A stretch of DNA of 64,000 bases from positions 678,839 through 742,838 of the forward strand of contig NZ_SODU01000004.1 in NCBI RefSeq assembly GCF_004366075.1, read 5' to 3'. This document shows, in pieces, positions 25,790-35,174 of the stretch. How positions within the stretch are numbered: the first letter of the stretch is position 1; each line of letters opens with the position of its first letter. This DNA comes from Kribbella pratensis. GTDB taxonomy: Bacteria > Actinomycetota > Actinomycetes > Propionibacteriales > Kribbellaceae. Both the position numbers and the translations under genes were made by a program. Under the pieces are notes generated by a model. The model saw only the letters and a list, made by a program, of their open reading frames with translations, had not been told where the DNA came from and ran no database searches.

Positions 25790-26552
25790 CGGCAGGCTCC
25801 TCGATGGGTCCGGTGTACCCATGTCCGTTGAAGAAGTCGCCGGTCTCGTAGCGCAGCAGCGTCGGCACCGCGCGCTCGGGCCGGTCGGAACGGGCCCAGG
25901 CGACGCCGTTCGCAATCACCTTACGCACGTCCTTGTGGTGATACACCGGGTAGTCCTGGTCACCGGGCGAGAAGTAGAAGATCTTCCCGTGCCCGCGGCG
26001 GAACGTGCAGCCGGAGCGGAACACCTCACCGCCGGAGAACGACGACACGAAGACCAGTTCGTCCGGGACCGGGATGTCGAAGAACTCGCCGTACATCTCC
26101 TGCTGGTCGATCACGATCGGGTGCGGGACGCCCTGCGCGATCGGGTGGGTCGGGGCGACCGTCCAGACCAGTTCGCGGTCCCGCTCGCTGCGCCAGCGCA
26201 GGGTGCACGTCGTACCCATCAGCTTGCCGAAGATCTTCGACCAGTGCCCGGAGTGCAGCACGATCAGACCCATCCCGGCCAGCACGTGCTGGTACACGCG
26301 GTCGACGACCTTGTCCTCGACCTCGCCGTGCGCGGCGTGGCCCCACCAGACCAGTACGTCGGTTTCCGCCAGCACCTCCTCGGTCAGACCGTGCTCGGGC
26401 TCGTCGAGGGTGGTCGTGGTGACAGTCGCCTCGAGGTTCTCGCGGATCCCGGCGGCGATGGTCTCGTGCATGCCGTCGGGATAGATCTCCCGGACATGCG
26501 GCTCCACCTGCTCGTGCCGGTTCTCGCCCCAGACAAGTACACGAATCGTCAT
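25782..26552 (-). CDS. ThuA domain protein
   Basis: 256 residues. Class I glutamine-amidotransferase-like fold of the ThuA family: [10 protein letters not shown] at the start, [12 protein letters not shown], and [19 protein letters not shown] in the position of the nucleophile elbow, with Ser where other families have Cys. ThuA proteins take part in disaccharide catabolism (trehalose or 3-keto sugars) and are often paired with Gfo/Idh enzymes, as here, which suggests handling of a 3-keto-glycoside from the transported substrate. Confidence 0.88.
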   Translation of the reverse strand: MTIRVLVWGENRHEQVEPHVREIYPDGMHETIAAGIRENLEATVTTTTLDEPEHGLTEEVLAETDVLVWWGHAAHGEVEDKVVDRVYQHVLAGMGLIVLHSGHWSKIFGKLMGTTCTLRWRSERDRELVWTVAPTHPIAQGVPHPIVIDQQEMYGEFFDIPVPDELVFVSSFSGGEVFRSGCTFRRGHGKIFYFSPGDQDYPVYHHKDVRKVIANGVAWARSDRPERAVPTLLRYETGDFFNGHGYTGPIEEPADA

Positions 26553-26581
26553 AGTGTTCTTCCGTCAGATCGATGTCCGGG

Positions 26582-28690
26582 CTATGCCCAGAACCAGGTT
26601 TCGGGGTCGTAGGCGGCCGGTACGGGGTGGTGCCAGTCGTTCACCAGCCCGCCATTGCCGGTCTGTTCCTTCGTAGGGACGTTCCGCAGGCCCTCCTTGA
26701 CGAGCACCACCTGCGGATAGTTCGCGACCGAGCCGATAAAGAACGGACCGTGCTCGAGATGGATCTTCACCATCTGCCAGAGAAGGCTGTCCCGCTTCAC
26801 TGCGTCCGTCTCGACCCGTACCTTCCCGGCGAGCTCCCACAGCCGGGCGATCGGCCCACCAGGCTCCGGCTCCGCCCGAGGCGGCTTGCGCTTGTACGGG
26901 TCCACGTCGAGTTGCTGCTTCTCTGCCGCGGTGCCCCGCAGGCTGTAGAACGCCCCTTGCAGCGGCGCCCAGCGAGACGGCTCCATCGGCATCAGCCACA
27001 CCATGTCGGCTGCCATGGTGACCGTGCTCGCTTCCCACTCCGTCTTACTGATCCCCTGGCCCTGCTCCCACCGGTCCTCATAGCTGGCGGCCGGCACCGG
27101 GTTCAGCCGGCTTGCGATGCCGATCGCATCCCAGTGCTTCTTCAGCAAGTGATTCTTCTGCAGCGTCTCGCCACCTGGGGCGGAGTCGGCGGGGTAGTCG
27201 AGATCGATCACCAGTTTTCCGCCGTCGGGCATCTCGCGCTTGCCGTCGCCGTCCTTGTCCACGACGCCCAACTCGTCGAGCATCTTCTTGGCCAACTCCG
27301 GGTCGTAGCGGACGAAGGAGTCCCGCCACTTCTGGTACATCGACGGACCCTCCCCGCGGGTCAGCTCCAGCGTCTTCGGGCCGTACCCACCGGTGGTCAG
27401 CTCGCCCGAGTCGAAGTAGACAGCCTTCCGTACATCAGCACGGTTGAACGCATAGGACAACGCCTGCCGAAACTTCGGCTCACGGATCAGAGCCCGCATC
27501 TTCGGCTCGTAGTAGTCCTGGTTGAAGAAGAACATCGACCCTGTGCCGGAGCCGCTGTCCCACAGATGCAACTGGTACTTGGTCTTGGCGACGTTGCGTT
27601 TCAGCGGCGCCACGTCGGCCAGCGTCATACCGACGAACGGACCGTGCACGTAGTCGTACGAGCCGTTGTGAATCTTCAGCCGACGGGTCTCCGTCTGGGC
27701 GACCACCTCGAAGGACAAGGTATCGAGGTACGGCAACTGATTGCCCTGCTGGTCGACGACCCAGTAGTAGGGATTGCGCTTCCAAGTCGATGAACGGCCT
27801 TGGTGGTACTCCGCGAGTTGCCACCCGTTCATCGTCGGCGACTTCGGATTGGTCGTGAAGTCGCGCATCTGGTCGAACTTGGTCGTCCAGTCCTTCCCGA
27901 CATTGCGGTTGTAGCGGGGGTGATAGGCCTTCAGGTAGTGCTTGGGTTCCATCCAGCCGGCACCGAGTCCACGCTTGACCCAGTTGGCCAGCAGCTCTGG
28001 CAGCATCGGGCTGGGCGCGTCGAACGTCATCACGATCGTGTACTCGTCGGGCGCGGTGACCTTCGCGATAGTCCCGGTGCCCGACCGCGCCTCGTCAGGT
28101 ATGCCTTCGGCGTATTCCTCGTTGAGGACCATGTCCTCCCACCAGAACATGACGTCCTCAGTCGTCCAGGGCTGCCCGTCGGACCACTTCAGCCCCTTGC
28201 GGAAATGCAAGGTCCAGACCGTGTAGCCCGGGTTCGACTCCCAGCTTTCCACCAGACCGGGCGCGATGTCCCTGCCGTCGTTGATCCAACGTAGCGGCGA
28301 ATGGCCGTAGAAGTACTCCTTGGGCGCGTACGTCACGTCGTCGGTGCTCGGCAGGTTGAGCTTGCCGCCGTACTTGCCCGACTGCAGCCAGCGGTGCGGA
28401 ACCACGTAAGGCCGCTTGGGCAGACGCTGTGCCACAGGCGGCAGCGAGCCCGCCTGGACCAGCCTGGCCAGCTCGGGGGACTCCCCCAGCCGTGCGGGGA
28501 CGGCCAACGGCTTCGCTTCAGAGCCTTTGCGGGCCAGATCCACCTTCGATCCGTTGCCGCTACCGCTCGAGGTGTTCGGACCAGGCGTGCAGGCCTGTAC
28601 TGCGAGTACTCCCGCCGCGACGGCGGCACCGCGCAGCAACGTACGGCGGGAGGTTCCTGCCGTACCAACAGCGCTCTCAATCTTGTCCAT
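26582..28690 (-). CDS. ABC transporter substrate-binding lipoprotein, family 5, cluster A
   Basis: 702 residues. A signal with SRRTLLRG (Tat-like) and lipobox AVQAC, followed by a mature Ser/Gly-rich linker. The family 5 (OppA/DppA) fold shows GLVESWESNPGYTVWTLHFR, KGLKWSDGQPWTTEDV and NRADVRKAV. The extra length over about 550 residues matches members that bind oligosaccharides, such as beta-glucan or xylan products, and nearby glycosidases support that. GGAG is five bases before the ATG. A counterpart is at 38527. Confidence 0.92.
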   Translation of the reverse strand: MDKIESAVGTAGTSRRTLLRGAAVAAGVLAVQACTPGPNTSSGSGNGSKVDLARKGSEAKPLAVPARLGESPELARLVQAGSLPPVAQRLPKRPYVVPHRWLQSGKYGGKLNLPSTDDVTYAPKEYFYGHSPLRWINDGRDIAPGLVESWESNPGYTVWTLHFRKGLKWSDGQPWTTEDVMFWWEDMVLNEEYAEGIPDEARSGTGTIAKVTAPDEYTIVMTFDAPSPMLPELLANWVKRGLGAGWMEPKHYLKAYHPRYNRNVGKDWTTKFDQMRDFTTNPKSPTMNGWQLAEYHQGRSSTWKRNPYYWVVDQQGNQLPYLDTLSFEVVAQTETRRLKIHNGSYDYVHGPFVGMTLADVAPLKRNVAKTKYQLHLWDSGSGTGSMFFFNQDYYEPKMRALIREPKFRQALSYAFNRADVRKAVYFDSGELTTGGYGPKTLELTRGEGPSMYQKWRDSFVRYDPELAKKMLDELGVVDKDGDGKREMPDGGKLVIDLDYPADSAPGGETLQKNHLLKKHWDAIGIASRLNPVPAASYEDRWEQGQGISKTEWEASTVTMAADMVWLMPMEPSRWAPLQGAFYSLRGTAAEKQQLDVDPYKRKPPRAEPEPGGPIARLWELAGKVRVETDAVKRDSLLWQMVKIHLEHGPFFIGSVANYPQVVLVKEGLRNVPTKEQTGNGGLVNDWHHPVPAAYDPETWFWA

Positions 28691-28762
28691 CAGGTCTCCA
28701 AACTGGCTTCACGAATCGTCGATTCAATTCGACTGCAATGACGAGAATGCGCGAGGAGCGCG

Positions 28763-29290
28763 CTACGAACAGGCCCTCTCGGTCGAGAACCACAGATCCT
28801 GCGCCAGGTTGAACGTCGCGAAGGAGTAGTTGCCCATCGGGCTCCAGTACTCGTATTCCTGGCGTGACTCCCCCTGATAGACGAGCACGATCTGCCAGGT
28901 ATCGACGTACACCACCCACACCCGTCGCTGACGGACCGCGTCGTCGTCCGAGAAGGTGTACAGCCGCTCCAAACGCACCAAGTTGCCCACGGCATCGTCA
29001 TGCGACTCGAGCACCTCGCAAGAGTTCAGTCGAGCAAGCCCTTCGGCCATGCCAGAACTCAGTAGGTCGAGATCCTCGGCTACGACGGACTCGGGCAATC
29101 GGTTCGCCCAGGCCGCGAGGTAGGTCTGCGGCGCCGAGGCCTCCGGAGAGAACAGCGCGCCCTCCTGGCCGTCGGGCAACTCGAACGTGTTCCAGGTCGA
29201 CGGGTAGCGGAATGCGAATCGTCCGAGCGGATCCTGGTAGATCGACACCCCCCGGAACCGCGGCGGGCTCTCCCGCCTCTGTCCGATCAC
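28763..29290 (-). CDS. conserved accessory protein of the ABC cluster, cluster A copy
   Basis: 175 residues from a GTG overlapping the stop of the ATPase gene (GTGA). It contains a single compact domain ([56 protein letters not shown]) with the alternating pattern of a PsbP/Mog1-like alpha-beta sandwich. No signal peptide or membrane helix is seen. The paralogue at 45052 occupies the same position after the second ATPase gene in cluster B. Function unknown; see the findings. Confidence 0.75.
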   Translation of the reverse strand: MIGQRRESPPRFRGVSIYQDPLGRFAFRYPSTWNTFELPDGQEGALFSPEASAPQTYLAAWANRLPESVVAEDLDLLSSGMAEGLARLNSCEVLESHDDAVGNLVRLERLYTFSDDDAVRQRRVWVVYVDTWQIVLVYQGESRQEYEYWSPMGNYSFATFNLAQDLWFSTERACS

Positions 29291-30414
29291 GACATCGCCC
29301 CCTGAGTACCGTGTGGGGCCACATCGGCAGGCGGCCTCGAATTCCTGCTCGCCGCCGCTCGCACCGCCTCCTCCGCCGAAATCACGGGAACGTCCGGCAG
29401 CGGTTCGGCGCCTTTCAGCTCGAGCGAGTCGGCGAGGTGGCAGGCCGCCAACTGACCGCCACCAAGATCTCGCAGCTGCGGCACCTCCGTCCTGCATCGA
29501 TCCTGCGCGTACTTGCACCGCGGATGGAAGTGACATCCGTGCGGCGGGTTGGCCGGCGAGGGCACGTCGCCGGTGAGCAGCGTCGGCCTGGTCCTCTTGC
29601 GCGGGTCCGGTTTTGGCAGCGCCGACAGGAGCGCTTCGGTGTACGGCATCTTCGGGCTGTAGAACAGCTGGTCCGTGGTACCGACCTCGACGACCTTGCC
29701 CAGGTACATCACCGCTACTCGATCGGCGATGTGTTCGACCACCGACAGGTCATGCGAAACGAACAGGTATGTCAGATCGAACTGCGCCTGGAGACTCTCC
29801 AGCAGATTCAGCACCTGTGCCTGCACGGAGACGTCCAGCGCCGACACCGGTTCATCGCAGACGATCAGTTTGGGGTTCAGCGCCAACGCCCGCGCGATGC
29901 CGATCCGCTGCCGCTGACCACCTGAGAACGCGTGGGGGTAACGGCTGGCGTGCTCGGGCCGTAACCCGACAACGGTCAGCAGTTCGGCGACCCGGTCGCG
30001 CAGTTCGCGTCCATGATGAGTCCGGTTGATCACCATCGGCTCGGCGATGATCCGGCCGACCGTCATCCGCGCGTCGAGCGAGGAGAACGGGTCCTGGAAG
30101 ATGATCTGCATCTCCGGACGCAGCCGCTTCAGCTGCTGGCGGTCCGCAGTCCCGATGTTGACCGGGCCCAGCTCTTCGTGATGATAGACAACCTCGCCAC
30201 CGGTCGGCTCCTCCAGGCGCAGGACGGTCCGGCCCGTCGTACTCTTGCCGCAGCCACTCTCACCTACCAGTCCGAACGTCTCACCGCGATTGATGGTGAA
30301 GTCGACGCCATCGACGGCCTTGACCTGACCGACGACCCGGCGAAGCAGGCCGTTCTTGACCGGGAAGTGCTTCTTCAAGCCGGTGACCTCGAGCAGCGGA
30401 TCAGGCATCGTCAT
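29287..30414 (-). CDS. ABC transporter ATP-binding protein (DppF/OppF type), cluster A
   Basis: 375 residues. Walker [11 protein letters not shown]-loop [12 protein letters not shown], signature [18 protein letters not shown], Walker [13 protein letters not shown], and H-loop [10 protein letters not shown]. The Cys-containing tail ([16 protein letters not shown]) is the usual oligopeptide-transporter C-terminal domain that may bind an Fe-S cluster. ATG overlaps the preceding ATPase gene (ATGA at 30411). Confidence 0.93.
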   Translation of the reverse strand: MTMPDPLLEVTGLKKHFPVKNGLLRRVVGQVKAVDGVDFTINRGETFGLVGESGCGKSTTGRTVLRLEEPTGGEVVYHHEELGPVNIGTADRQQLKRLRPEMQIIFQDPFSSLDARMTVGRIIAEPMVINRTHHGRELRDRVAELLTVVGLRPEHASRYPHAFSGGQRQRIGIARALALNPKLIVCDEPVSALDVSVQAQVLNLLESLQAQFDLTYLFVSHDLSVVEHIADRVAVMYLGKVVEVGTTDQLFYSPKMPYTEALLSALPKPDPRKRTRPTLLTGDVPSPANPPHGCHFHPRCKYAQDRCRTEVPQLRDLGGGQLAACHLADSLELKGAEPLPDVPVISAEEAVRAAASRNSRPPADVAPHGTQGAMS

Positions 30415-31514
30415 TCCTCCTCTTCACGCTCGGACACCGTGTCGACTGCGACGTCGAGAGGGGTGCACCCTGGATAGAGATGGCAGCGCACACCGTGTCC
30501 GTCGACCCCGCCTTCGACCGGCGCCTCGATCGGCACCACCGTGTCGCACACGCCCTTCATCGCGCTCGGACATCGCGGATGGAACGGGCAGCCCGGCACG
30601 GTCGAATACGGATCCGGGACGCCGCCCTTCATCGACTCCAACGGCTGTCCGCGCCCGACACCTATCCGTGGTATCGAACGGAGCAAGGAGATCGTGTACG
30701 GGTGCTTCGGGTTGTAGAACAGGTCGTCGACAGGCGCCCGCTCGACGACCCGGCCGAGATACATGACGACCACGTCGTCGCACAGCTGGGCCACGACGCC
30801 CATCGAGTGAGTGATGAACATGATCGACATGCCGGACTCGGCCTGCAGGTCACGCATCAGTTGCAGGATCTGCGCTTCGGTCGTCACGTCCAGCGCCGTC
30901 GTCGGTTCATCGGCGATCAGCAGTGTCGGCGTACACGACAAGGCCATCGCGATCATCGCGCGCTGACGCATACCGCCGGACAGCTGGTGCGGGTAGGTTC
31001 GCGCCACCTGTTCCGGGTTGGGCATTCCGACTCGGCGCAGCACCTCGACGGCCCGCCGCCGCGCTTCGTCCTTGTCTCGCGTCTGGTGCAGCCGGACTGC
31101 TTCCTCGATCTGGTCTCCGATGGTGTAGACCGGGTTGAGCGAGGTCATCGGCTCCTGGAAGATCATCGAGATCTCCTTGCCCCGAATGGACCGCATCTCC
31201 CGGCCCTGCGGATCCAGCGAGGTCAGGTCGACAGCATCCGGCTGCGACCGGAACAGGATTCGGCCCTTGCTGATCGTGCCGGCCTTCTCGACGATCTGAA
31301 GGATCGCGCGAGCCGTCACGCTCTTGCCGCAACCGCTCTCCCCGACGATGCCGAGGACCCTGCCTCGCGGCACGTCGAAGTTCACGCCGTTGAGTGCGTT
31401 CACCTTGCCCAGCGGTGTCTTGAACTCGACGTGCAGGTTCTGCACGCTGACGACAGCGTCGGCCGGTGTCCGCGCGCCGGGGACGGTCGCGGTGGGTATC
31501 GAGGTCGGCGTCAT
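30411..31514 (-). CDS. ABC transporter ATP-binding protein (DppD/OppD type), cluster A
   Basis: 367 residues. Walker [17 protein letters not shown]-loop [15 protein letters not shown], signature [15 protein letters not shown], Walker [16 protein letters not shown]. The C-terminal Cys motif [15 protein letters not shown] is conserved in the oligopeptide family. AAGGAG is eight bases upstream of the ATG. Partner of the following ATPase in a heterodimeric importer. Confidence 0.93.
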   Translation of the reverse strand: MTPTSIPTATVPGARTPADAVVSVQNLHVEFKTPLGKVNALNGVNFDVPRGRVLGIVGESGCGKSVTARAILQIVEKAGTISKGRILFRSQPDAVDLTSLDPQGREMRSIRGKEISMIFQEPMTSLNPVYTIGDQIEEAVRLHQTRDKDEARRRAVEVLRRVGMPNPEQVARTYPHQLSGGMRQRAMIAMALSCTPTLLIADEPTTALDVTTEAQILQLMRDLQAESGMSIMFITHSMGVVAQLCDDVVVMYLGRVVERAPVDDLFYNPKHPYTISLLRSIPRIGVGRGQPLESMKGGVPDPYSTVPGCPFHPRCPSAMKGVCDTVVPIEAPVEGGVDGHGVRCHLYPGCTPLDVAVDTVSEREEEE

Positions 31515-31580
31515 CCTGTGTACTCCTTGCCTCAGGCTCCTGGTCTGCGTCGTACGAGAGCGCTCGGTTGCCGCTGCGGC

Positions 31581-32693
31581 TTATCCGTAGGGATCCACGG
31601 CGTCCCGGATGCCGTCACCGAGCAGCTGGAAACAGGTGACGGCGACGATGACCGCGAACGCCGGAATCAAGAGCCACGGGTACGACGTCACGACGTTGAC
31701 GTCCTGCGCGTCCTGCAGCAGCACTCCCCAACTGATCGCCGGGTCCTGCATGCCGATGCCGAGGAACGAGAGCGACGTCTCCGCGACGATTCCCATCGGG
31801 ATCGCCAGCATCGTGACCGCGACGATGTGGCTCAGCGAGTTCGGGATCATGTGGGTGCGAATGATGCGCGCGTGGCCACTGCCGGCCGCCCGCGCCGCCT
31901 TCACGTAGTCGGCTCCGGCGTACGACATCACCTTCGCGCGCAGTGCCCGGGCCAAGCCGGCCCATCCGACCAGCGACAGGATGACCGACATGAAGAAGTA
32001 GCGCTCGGGTACCGACATGTCGCGGGGCAGGATCGCCGCCAGCGTCGCCCAGAGCGGTAGTGTCGGAACCGATGAGACGATCTCGATGACGCGCTGGATC
32101 ACCGTGTCGGTGATCCCGGCGAAGTAGCCCGAGATCGTGCCGATGATCACCGCCAGGACGGTCGCGATCGCCGTCCCGAACAGACCGATGCTCAGTGAGA
32201 CCTGTGCGCCTTTCACCGTACGCGCGAAGACGTCGCGCCCGGAGGAATCGCCGCCCCAGATCAGCACCTTGCCGCTGCCCGGTGTGAACAGGTGGCGGTC
32301 GGTCTCGATCAGGCCGAACAGCTTGTAGTTCCAGCCCTTGCCGAACAGGTGCAGCCGATCCGGGTGCTCGCAGTCGGAGGTGTAGACGTACTCGAAGTCC
32401 TTGATCTCCTGCCGCAGCGCACACATCGCCGGTCCGCCGCTCCACACGATCCGCGTCGGCACCGCGAACTTGGCGCTGGTGTCGACCGCCGCCGGATCGT
32501 TCGGCGCCACGAAGGGAGCGAACAATGCGACCAGGTACAGGAACAGCAGGACGATCCCACCGCCGACCGCGAGCTTGCTCTGCCGGAAGCGGCGAATCAT
32601 CAAGCGGGTTTGAGAAATTTCGGCGACATCAGCGCCCTTCTCGGCCGGCGCGCTCACGTCCGAATCGGTCGAGATTACTCCGAGGCTTGCCAT
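31581..32693 (-). CDS. ABC transporter permease (DppC type), cluster A
   Basis: 370 residues from ATG 32693 (AAAGG upstream). After the first membrane helix (VGGGIVLLFLYLVALFAPFV) comes an extracytoplasmic insert of about 100 residues (WSGGPAMC, later SDCEHPD) before the five remaining helices. The EAA loop is YVKAARAAGSGHARIIRTHM. The insert, with two Cys, is shared with the cluster B permease and resembles those in oligosaccharide-type Opp systems. Ends DGIRDAVDPYG. Confidence 0.92.
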   Translation of the reverse strand: MASLGVISTDSDVSAPAEKGADVAEISQTRLMIRRFRQSKLAVGGGIVLLFLYLVALFAPFVAPNDPAAVDTSAKFAVPTRIVWSGGPAMCALRQEIKDFEYVYTSDCEHPDRLHLFGKGWNYKLFGLIETDRHLFTPGSGKVLIWGGDSSGRDVFARTVKGAQVSLSIGLFGTAIATVLAVIIGTISGYFAGITDTVIQRVIEIVSSVPTLPLWATLAAILPRDMSVPERYFFMSVILSLVGWAGLARALRAKVMSYAGADYVKAARAAGSGHARIIRTHMIPNSLSHIVAVTMLAIPMGIVAETSLSFLGIGMQDPAISWGVLLQDAQDVNVVTSYPWLLIPAFAVIVAVTCFQLLGDGIRDAVDPYG

Positions 32694-32703
32694 CACACGC
32701 CTT

Positions 32704-33690
32704 TCAGTCCACCGCGCGAACGCGTGGGTCGAGCCAGCCCAGTGCGAGGTCCGCCAGCAGGTTGCCGACAATCAGCAACCCGGACAGCACCACCAGCAAC
32801 GACGCCGAGAGATAGAGATCCTGCTCGGTCAGTGATGTGAGGAACAGCGGCCCGATCGTCGGCAGGTTCAGTACTACGCTGACGATCGCCTCGCCCCCGA
32901 TCAGTGCCGGCAGCACGCCCCCGAGGGCCATCACCAACGGATGGAAAGCGTTGCGCACGGCATGCTTCCAGATCACCCGGCGTTCGATCACACCTTTGGC
33001 GCGAGCCGTCTGGATGTACTGCTGGTTCAGTACGTCGAGCAGGTTGGCCCGCATCACCCTGGTCAGTCCCGCGGTGCCGCCGGCGGCGATGATCACCATC
33101 GGCACCCAGGCATGGCTGAGCAGATCGGTGAACTTGCCGAAACTCCACGGTGCATTCACATAGTCGCGCGAGAACAGGCCGCCGACGTCGAGGTTCAGCC
33201 ATCGTGACGCGATCACCAGGATGATCAAGGCCAGCAAGAACTCGGGGATCGCGACGCCGATGAACTGCACCGAGGTGACGAGATTGTCCGGCAGGCTGTA
33301 GCGATGGGTCGCTGAGTAGACCCCCACGGGTATCGCGAGCAGCCAGGCGATCATGAGGGCTCCGAAGCTCAGCATGATCGAGTAGCCCAGACGTCCCGAA
33401 ATCAGGTCGGCGACCTCCTCCTTCTGGCTGAACGAGTAGCCGAGATCGCCCCGGGCAAAGCCGCCGGCCCACTTCCAGTACTGCGTGACGAAGGAATCGT
33501 TGAGGCCGTAGCGAGCCTCGAGGGCCGTGATCTGCTCCTGAGGAACAGTGCCTCCGCGCGACTGCAGCTGCTGGATCTCAGCCGTCAACGCATTCCCCGG
33601 CGGCGCCTGCACCATGAGGAAGCTGGCGACCGAGATGATGAACAGGGTGATCACCCCGTAGAGCAACCTGCGGATGATGAAACCGATCAT
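32704..33690 (-). CDS. ABC transporter permease (DppB type), cluster A
   Basis: 328 residues with six hydrophobic segments. The start MIGFIIRRLLYGVITLFII is the standard first helix, LTAEIQQLQSRGGTVPQEQITALEARYG is the periplasmic loop of the family, and the EAA loop is YIQTARAKGVIERRVIWKHAVRN. It is first in the cluster A operon and follows the predicted promoter and operator at 33747-33808. Confidence 0.92.
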   Translation of the reverse strand: MIGFIIRRLLYGVITLFIISVASFLMVQAPPGNALTAEIQQLQSRGGTVPQEQITALEARYGLNDSFVTQYWKWAGGFARGDLGYSFSQKEEVADLISGRLGYSIMLSFGALMIAWLLAIPVGVYSATHRYSLPDNLVTSVQFIGVAIPEFLLALIILVIASRWLNLDVGGLFSRDYVNAPWSFGKFTDLLSHAWVPMVIIAAGGTAGLTRVMRANLLDVLNQQYIQTARAKGVIERRVIWKHAVRNAFHPLVMALGGVLPALIGGEAIVSVVLNLPTIGPLFLTSLTEQDLYLSASLLVVLSGLLIVGNLLADLALGWLDPRVRAVD

Positions 33691-33746
33691 GGCGGGTCTC
33701 CCGGCAGCAGCTTGAGTCCGTCAGATTTCGAGCGAATCGCGTGTCA

Positions 33747-33760
33747 TCGAAGCGCTTCGA
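33747..33760. promoter_or_regulatory. operator palindrome before cluster A
   Basis: TCGAAGCGCTTCGA, a perfect 14-base palindrome with central GC. The identical sequence lies before the GH3 gene at 38149. It is 57 bases upstream of the permease start. LacI-type operators have this form. Confidence 0.75.
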
Positions 33761-33778
33761 CGCGTTAACCGTGCCGAG

Positions 33779-33808
33779 AGATTAGGACCCCCGACCTGCG
33801 CGGTTCAA
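33779..33808 (-). promoter_or_regulatory. predicted promoter of cluster A
   Basis: On the minus strand TTGAAC (33808-33803), 18-base spacer, TAATCT (33784-33779), with the 33747 operator 18 bases past the -10. Moderate match only. Confidence 0.4.
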
Positions 33809-33822
33809 GAGTTCGGCCTCCA

Positions 33823-33988
33823 GACGATTACGCCGAAGTTCCTGAAAACTAAGGTCCTCGATGTCTTATCCGGCCGCGGTCGTGCTGCACTCGCCCGAGA
33901 CGACATCGAGCTCAACGTGGTGACCGACGCGCCGCTGCGCTACCTGTTCGGCGGAACGGTGCTCGGCTGGAGTCTGCCCGACGCGGGC
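33823..33988 (+). pseudogene. truncated duplicate of the AraC gene and its promoter
   Basis: 38 bases of promoter followed by ATG 33861 and the first 13 codons of the AraC gene (MSYPAAVVLHSPE) are nearly identical to 22041-22117. Two deletions then join distant parts: a second block at 33900-33957 equals 21930-21988 and a third at 33958-33988 equals about 21777-21806. The junctions leave the frame broken. The high identity implies a recent duplication. Confidence 0.85.
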
Positions 33989-33992
33989 GGCT

Positions 33993-34322
33993 GGCGTCGC
34001 GCCGAGCACTGTCTCTTATGTACTCACAGGCAAGCGGTCGGTCTCCCCCGCGACCCAGCGGCGCGTCCAAGCTGCGATCGACGAACTCGGCTTCATGCCT
34101 CATGCCGGTGCGCGGACGCTCCGCGCATCCCGACCGAACGTCCTGGCGCTGTCCGAGCCCGCATTGACGAGCGCGACGTACCACGCTGAAGTAGGTCAGT
34201 TCATCTATCACCTCAGCCGCGCGCGAGCCGGACCAAACATCCACTGCCGTCGACCACGACAACGCGCCGCTGACCAGCGCGACCAGCCTGCCGAGCAGGC
34301 TCACCCACTACCGACGCGGTGA
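33993..34322 (+). pseudogene. LacI-family regulator remnant
   Basis: The frame GVAPSTVSYVLTGKRSVSPA then TQRRVQAAIDELGFMPHAGA is the second half of a LacI HTH and the hinge helix, directly fused to the AraC remnant at about 33990. After ASRPNVLALSEPA the sequence no longer matches the sensor domain, and the frame ends at 34322. The start of the HTH and almost the whole ligand domain are gone. It may have been the repressor of the TCGAAGCGCTTCGA sites. Confidence 0.7.
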
Positions 34323-34349
34323 TCACGGGTCAGCTACTCGACCGCATTG

Positions 34350-35090
34350 TCAGGCCGGGCTCAGCGTCGGCTCGAGGCGGACCAGTCCCTCGGGCAGCGC
34401 GTCGGCCCATTCAGCCATCTCAGCGGTGACCCGGAACATCCTCGCCGCGATGAACGGCTGAGCCTGCTCATCCGAGCCGGTGCCGAAGGATTCCAGGCGC
34501 CAGTCTCGCCCATTGGCGTGCAGGACGTCGTACACCTCGTCGATCTGAGCGCGGGTGAACCGGCTGGGCACCACGCATAACTGTCGTGGCAGTTTCGGCG
34601 ACAACCGCCGGATCACCGCGTCCACATCGGTGGCAGCGACGACCAACACTTCCTGGTCCGGGGAGGGACGGAAGATCGCCAGGTTGACGATCGGTCCGGA
34701 CGACTCGCGGTCGCGGAGGTCAACGTCCAGCTCGACCACGCCGTGCCGCCAGCCACCGGGCGGCGGCGGGCACGGCGGGTCCCTCCGAGCTGCACGCGCC
34801 TCCCGAGCAGGGATCTCCGCCGACAGCACCTCGACCTCGATGCTCTCGTCGCCCCAGATCCCAACCACCGAGACGTAGCCCAGACCTCGGTTCGCTGCGA
34901 TGCCGGCAGCGACTGCCTCGCCATCTGCCCCGATCAACCGAACCGACCGATCCGACTTCCAACCCGGGGCTTTCCACGTCAAATCATGCACGCGGGCCAG
35001 GTCCAACCAATCACCGTCCGTCCGGGCCACGAACCGGCCCCAAGTCCGAACCCTGTCCCCCACCCCGAACACCAAATCCCTCGCCGCCAT
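34350..35090 (-). CDS. hypothetical protein, 246 aa
   Basis: Not recognised. It begins MAARDLVFGVGDRVRTWGRF with a small barrel-like first part (VRTWGRFVARTDGDWLDLAR, WKSDRSVRLIGADGEAV), a Pro-rich turn near 105-115 (CPPPPGG), then a strand-rich part (GVVELDVDLRDRESSG, VLVVAATDVDAVIRRL), and an end with a helix pair (RAQIDEVYDVLHANGRDWRL). No signal, metal motif or membrane helix. It lies alone between remnants and the GH3 gene. Confidence 0.6.
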   Translation of the reverse strand: MAARDLVFGVGDRVRTWGRFVARTDGDWLDLARVHDLTWKAPGWKSDRSVRLIGADGEAVAAGIAANRGLGYVSVVGIWGDESIEVEVLSAEIPAREARAARRDPPCPPPPGGWRHGVVELDVDLRDRESSGPIVNLAIFRPSPDQEVLVVAATDVDAVIRRLSPKLPRQLCVVPSRFTRAQIDEVYDVLHANGRDWRLESFGTGSDEQAQPFIAARMFRVTAEMAEWADALPEGLVRLEPTLSPA

Positions 35091-35136
35091 AACTACATTC
35101 CACCGCTGGCCGGCTTGAACGACCTGACGCTCGGTT

Positions 35137-35167
35137 CCGGGTCGGGCACCGGCCTTGCCCGACCCGG
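35137..35167. terminator. hairpin terminator after GH3
   Basis: CCGGGTCGGGC and GCCCGACCCGG form an 11-base stem eight bases past the GH3 stop on the minus strand. Confidence 0.7.
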
Positions 35168-35174
35168 GAGTGAC

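Noticed and set aside
24828-26612. 594-residue plus-strand frame opposite the Gfo/Idh and ThuA genes
   Set aside because: Spans two genes and their junction on the other strand without motifs; it arises from codon bias.
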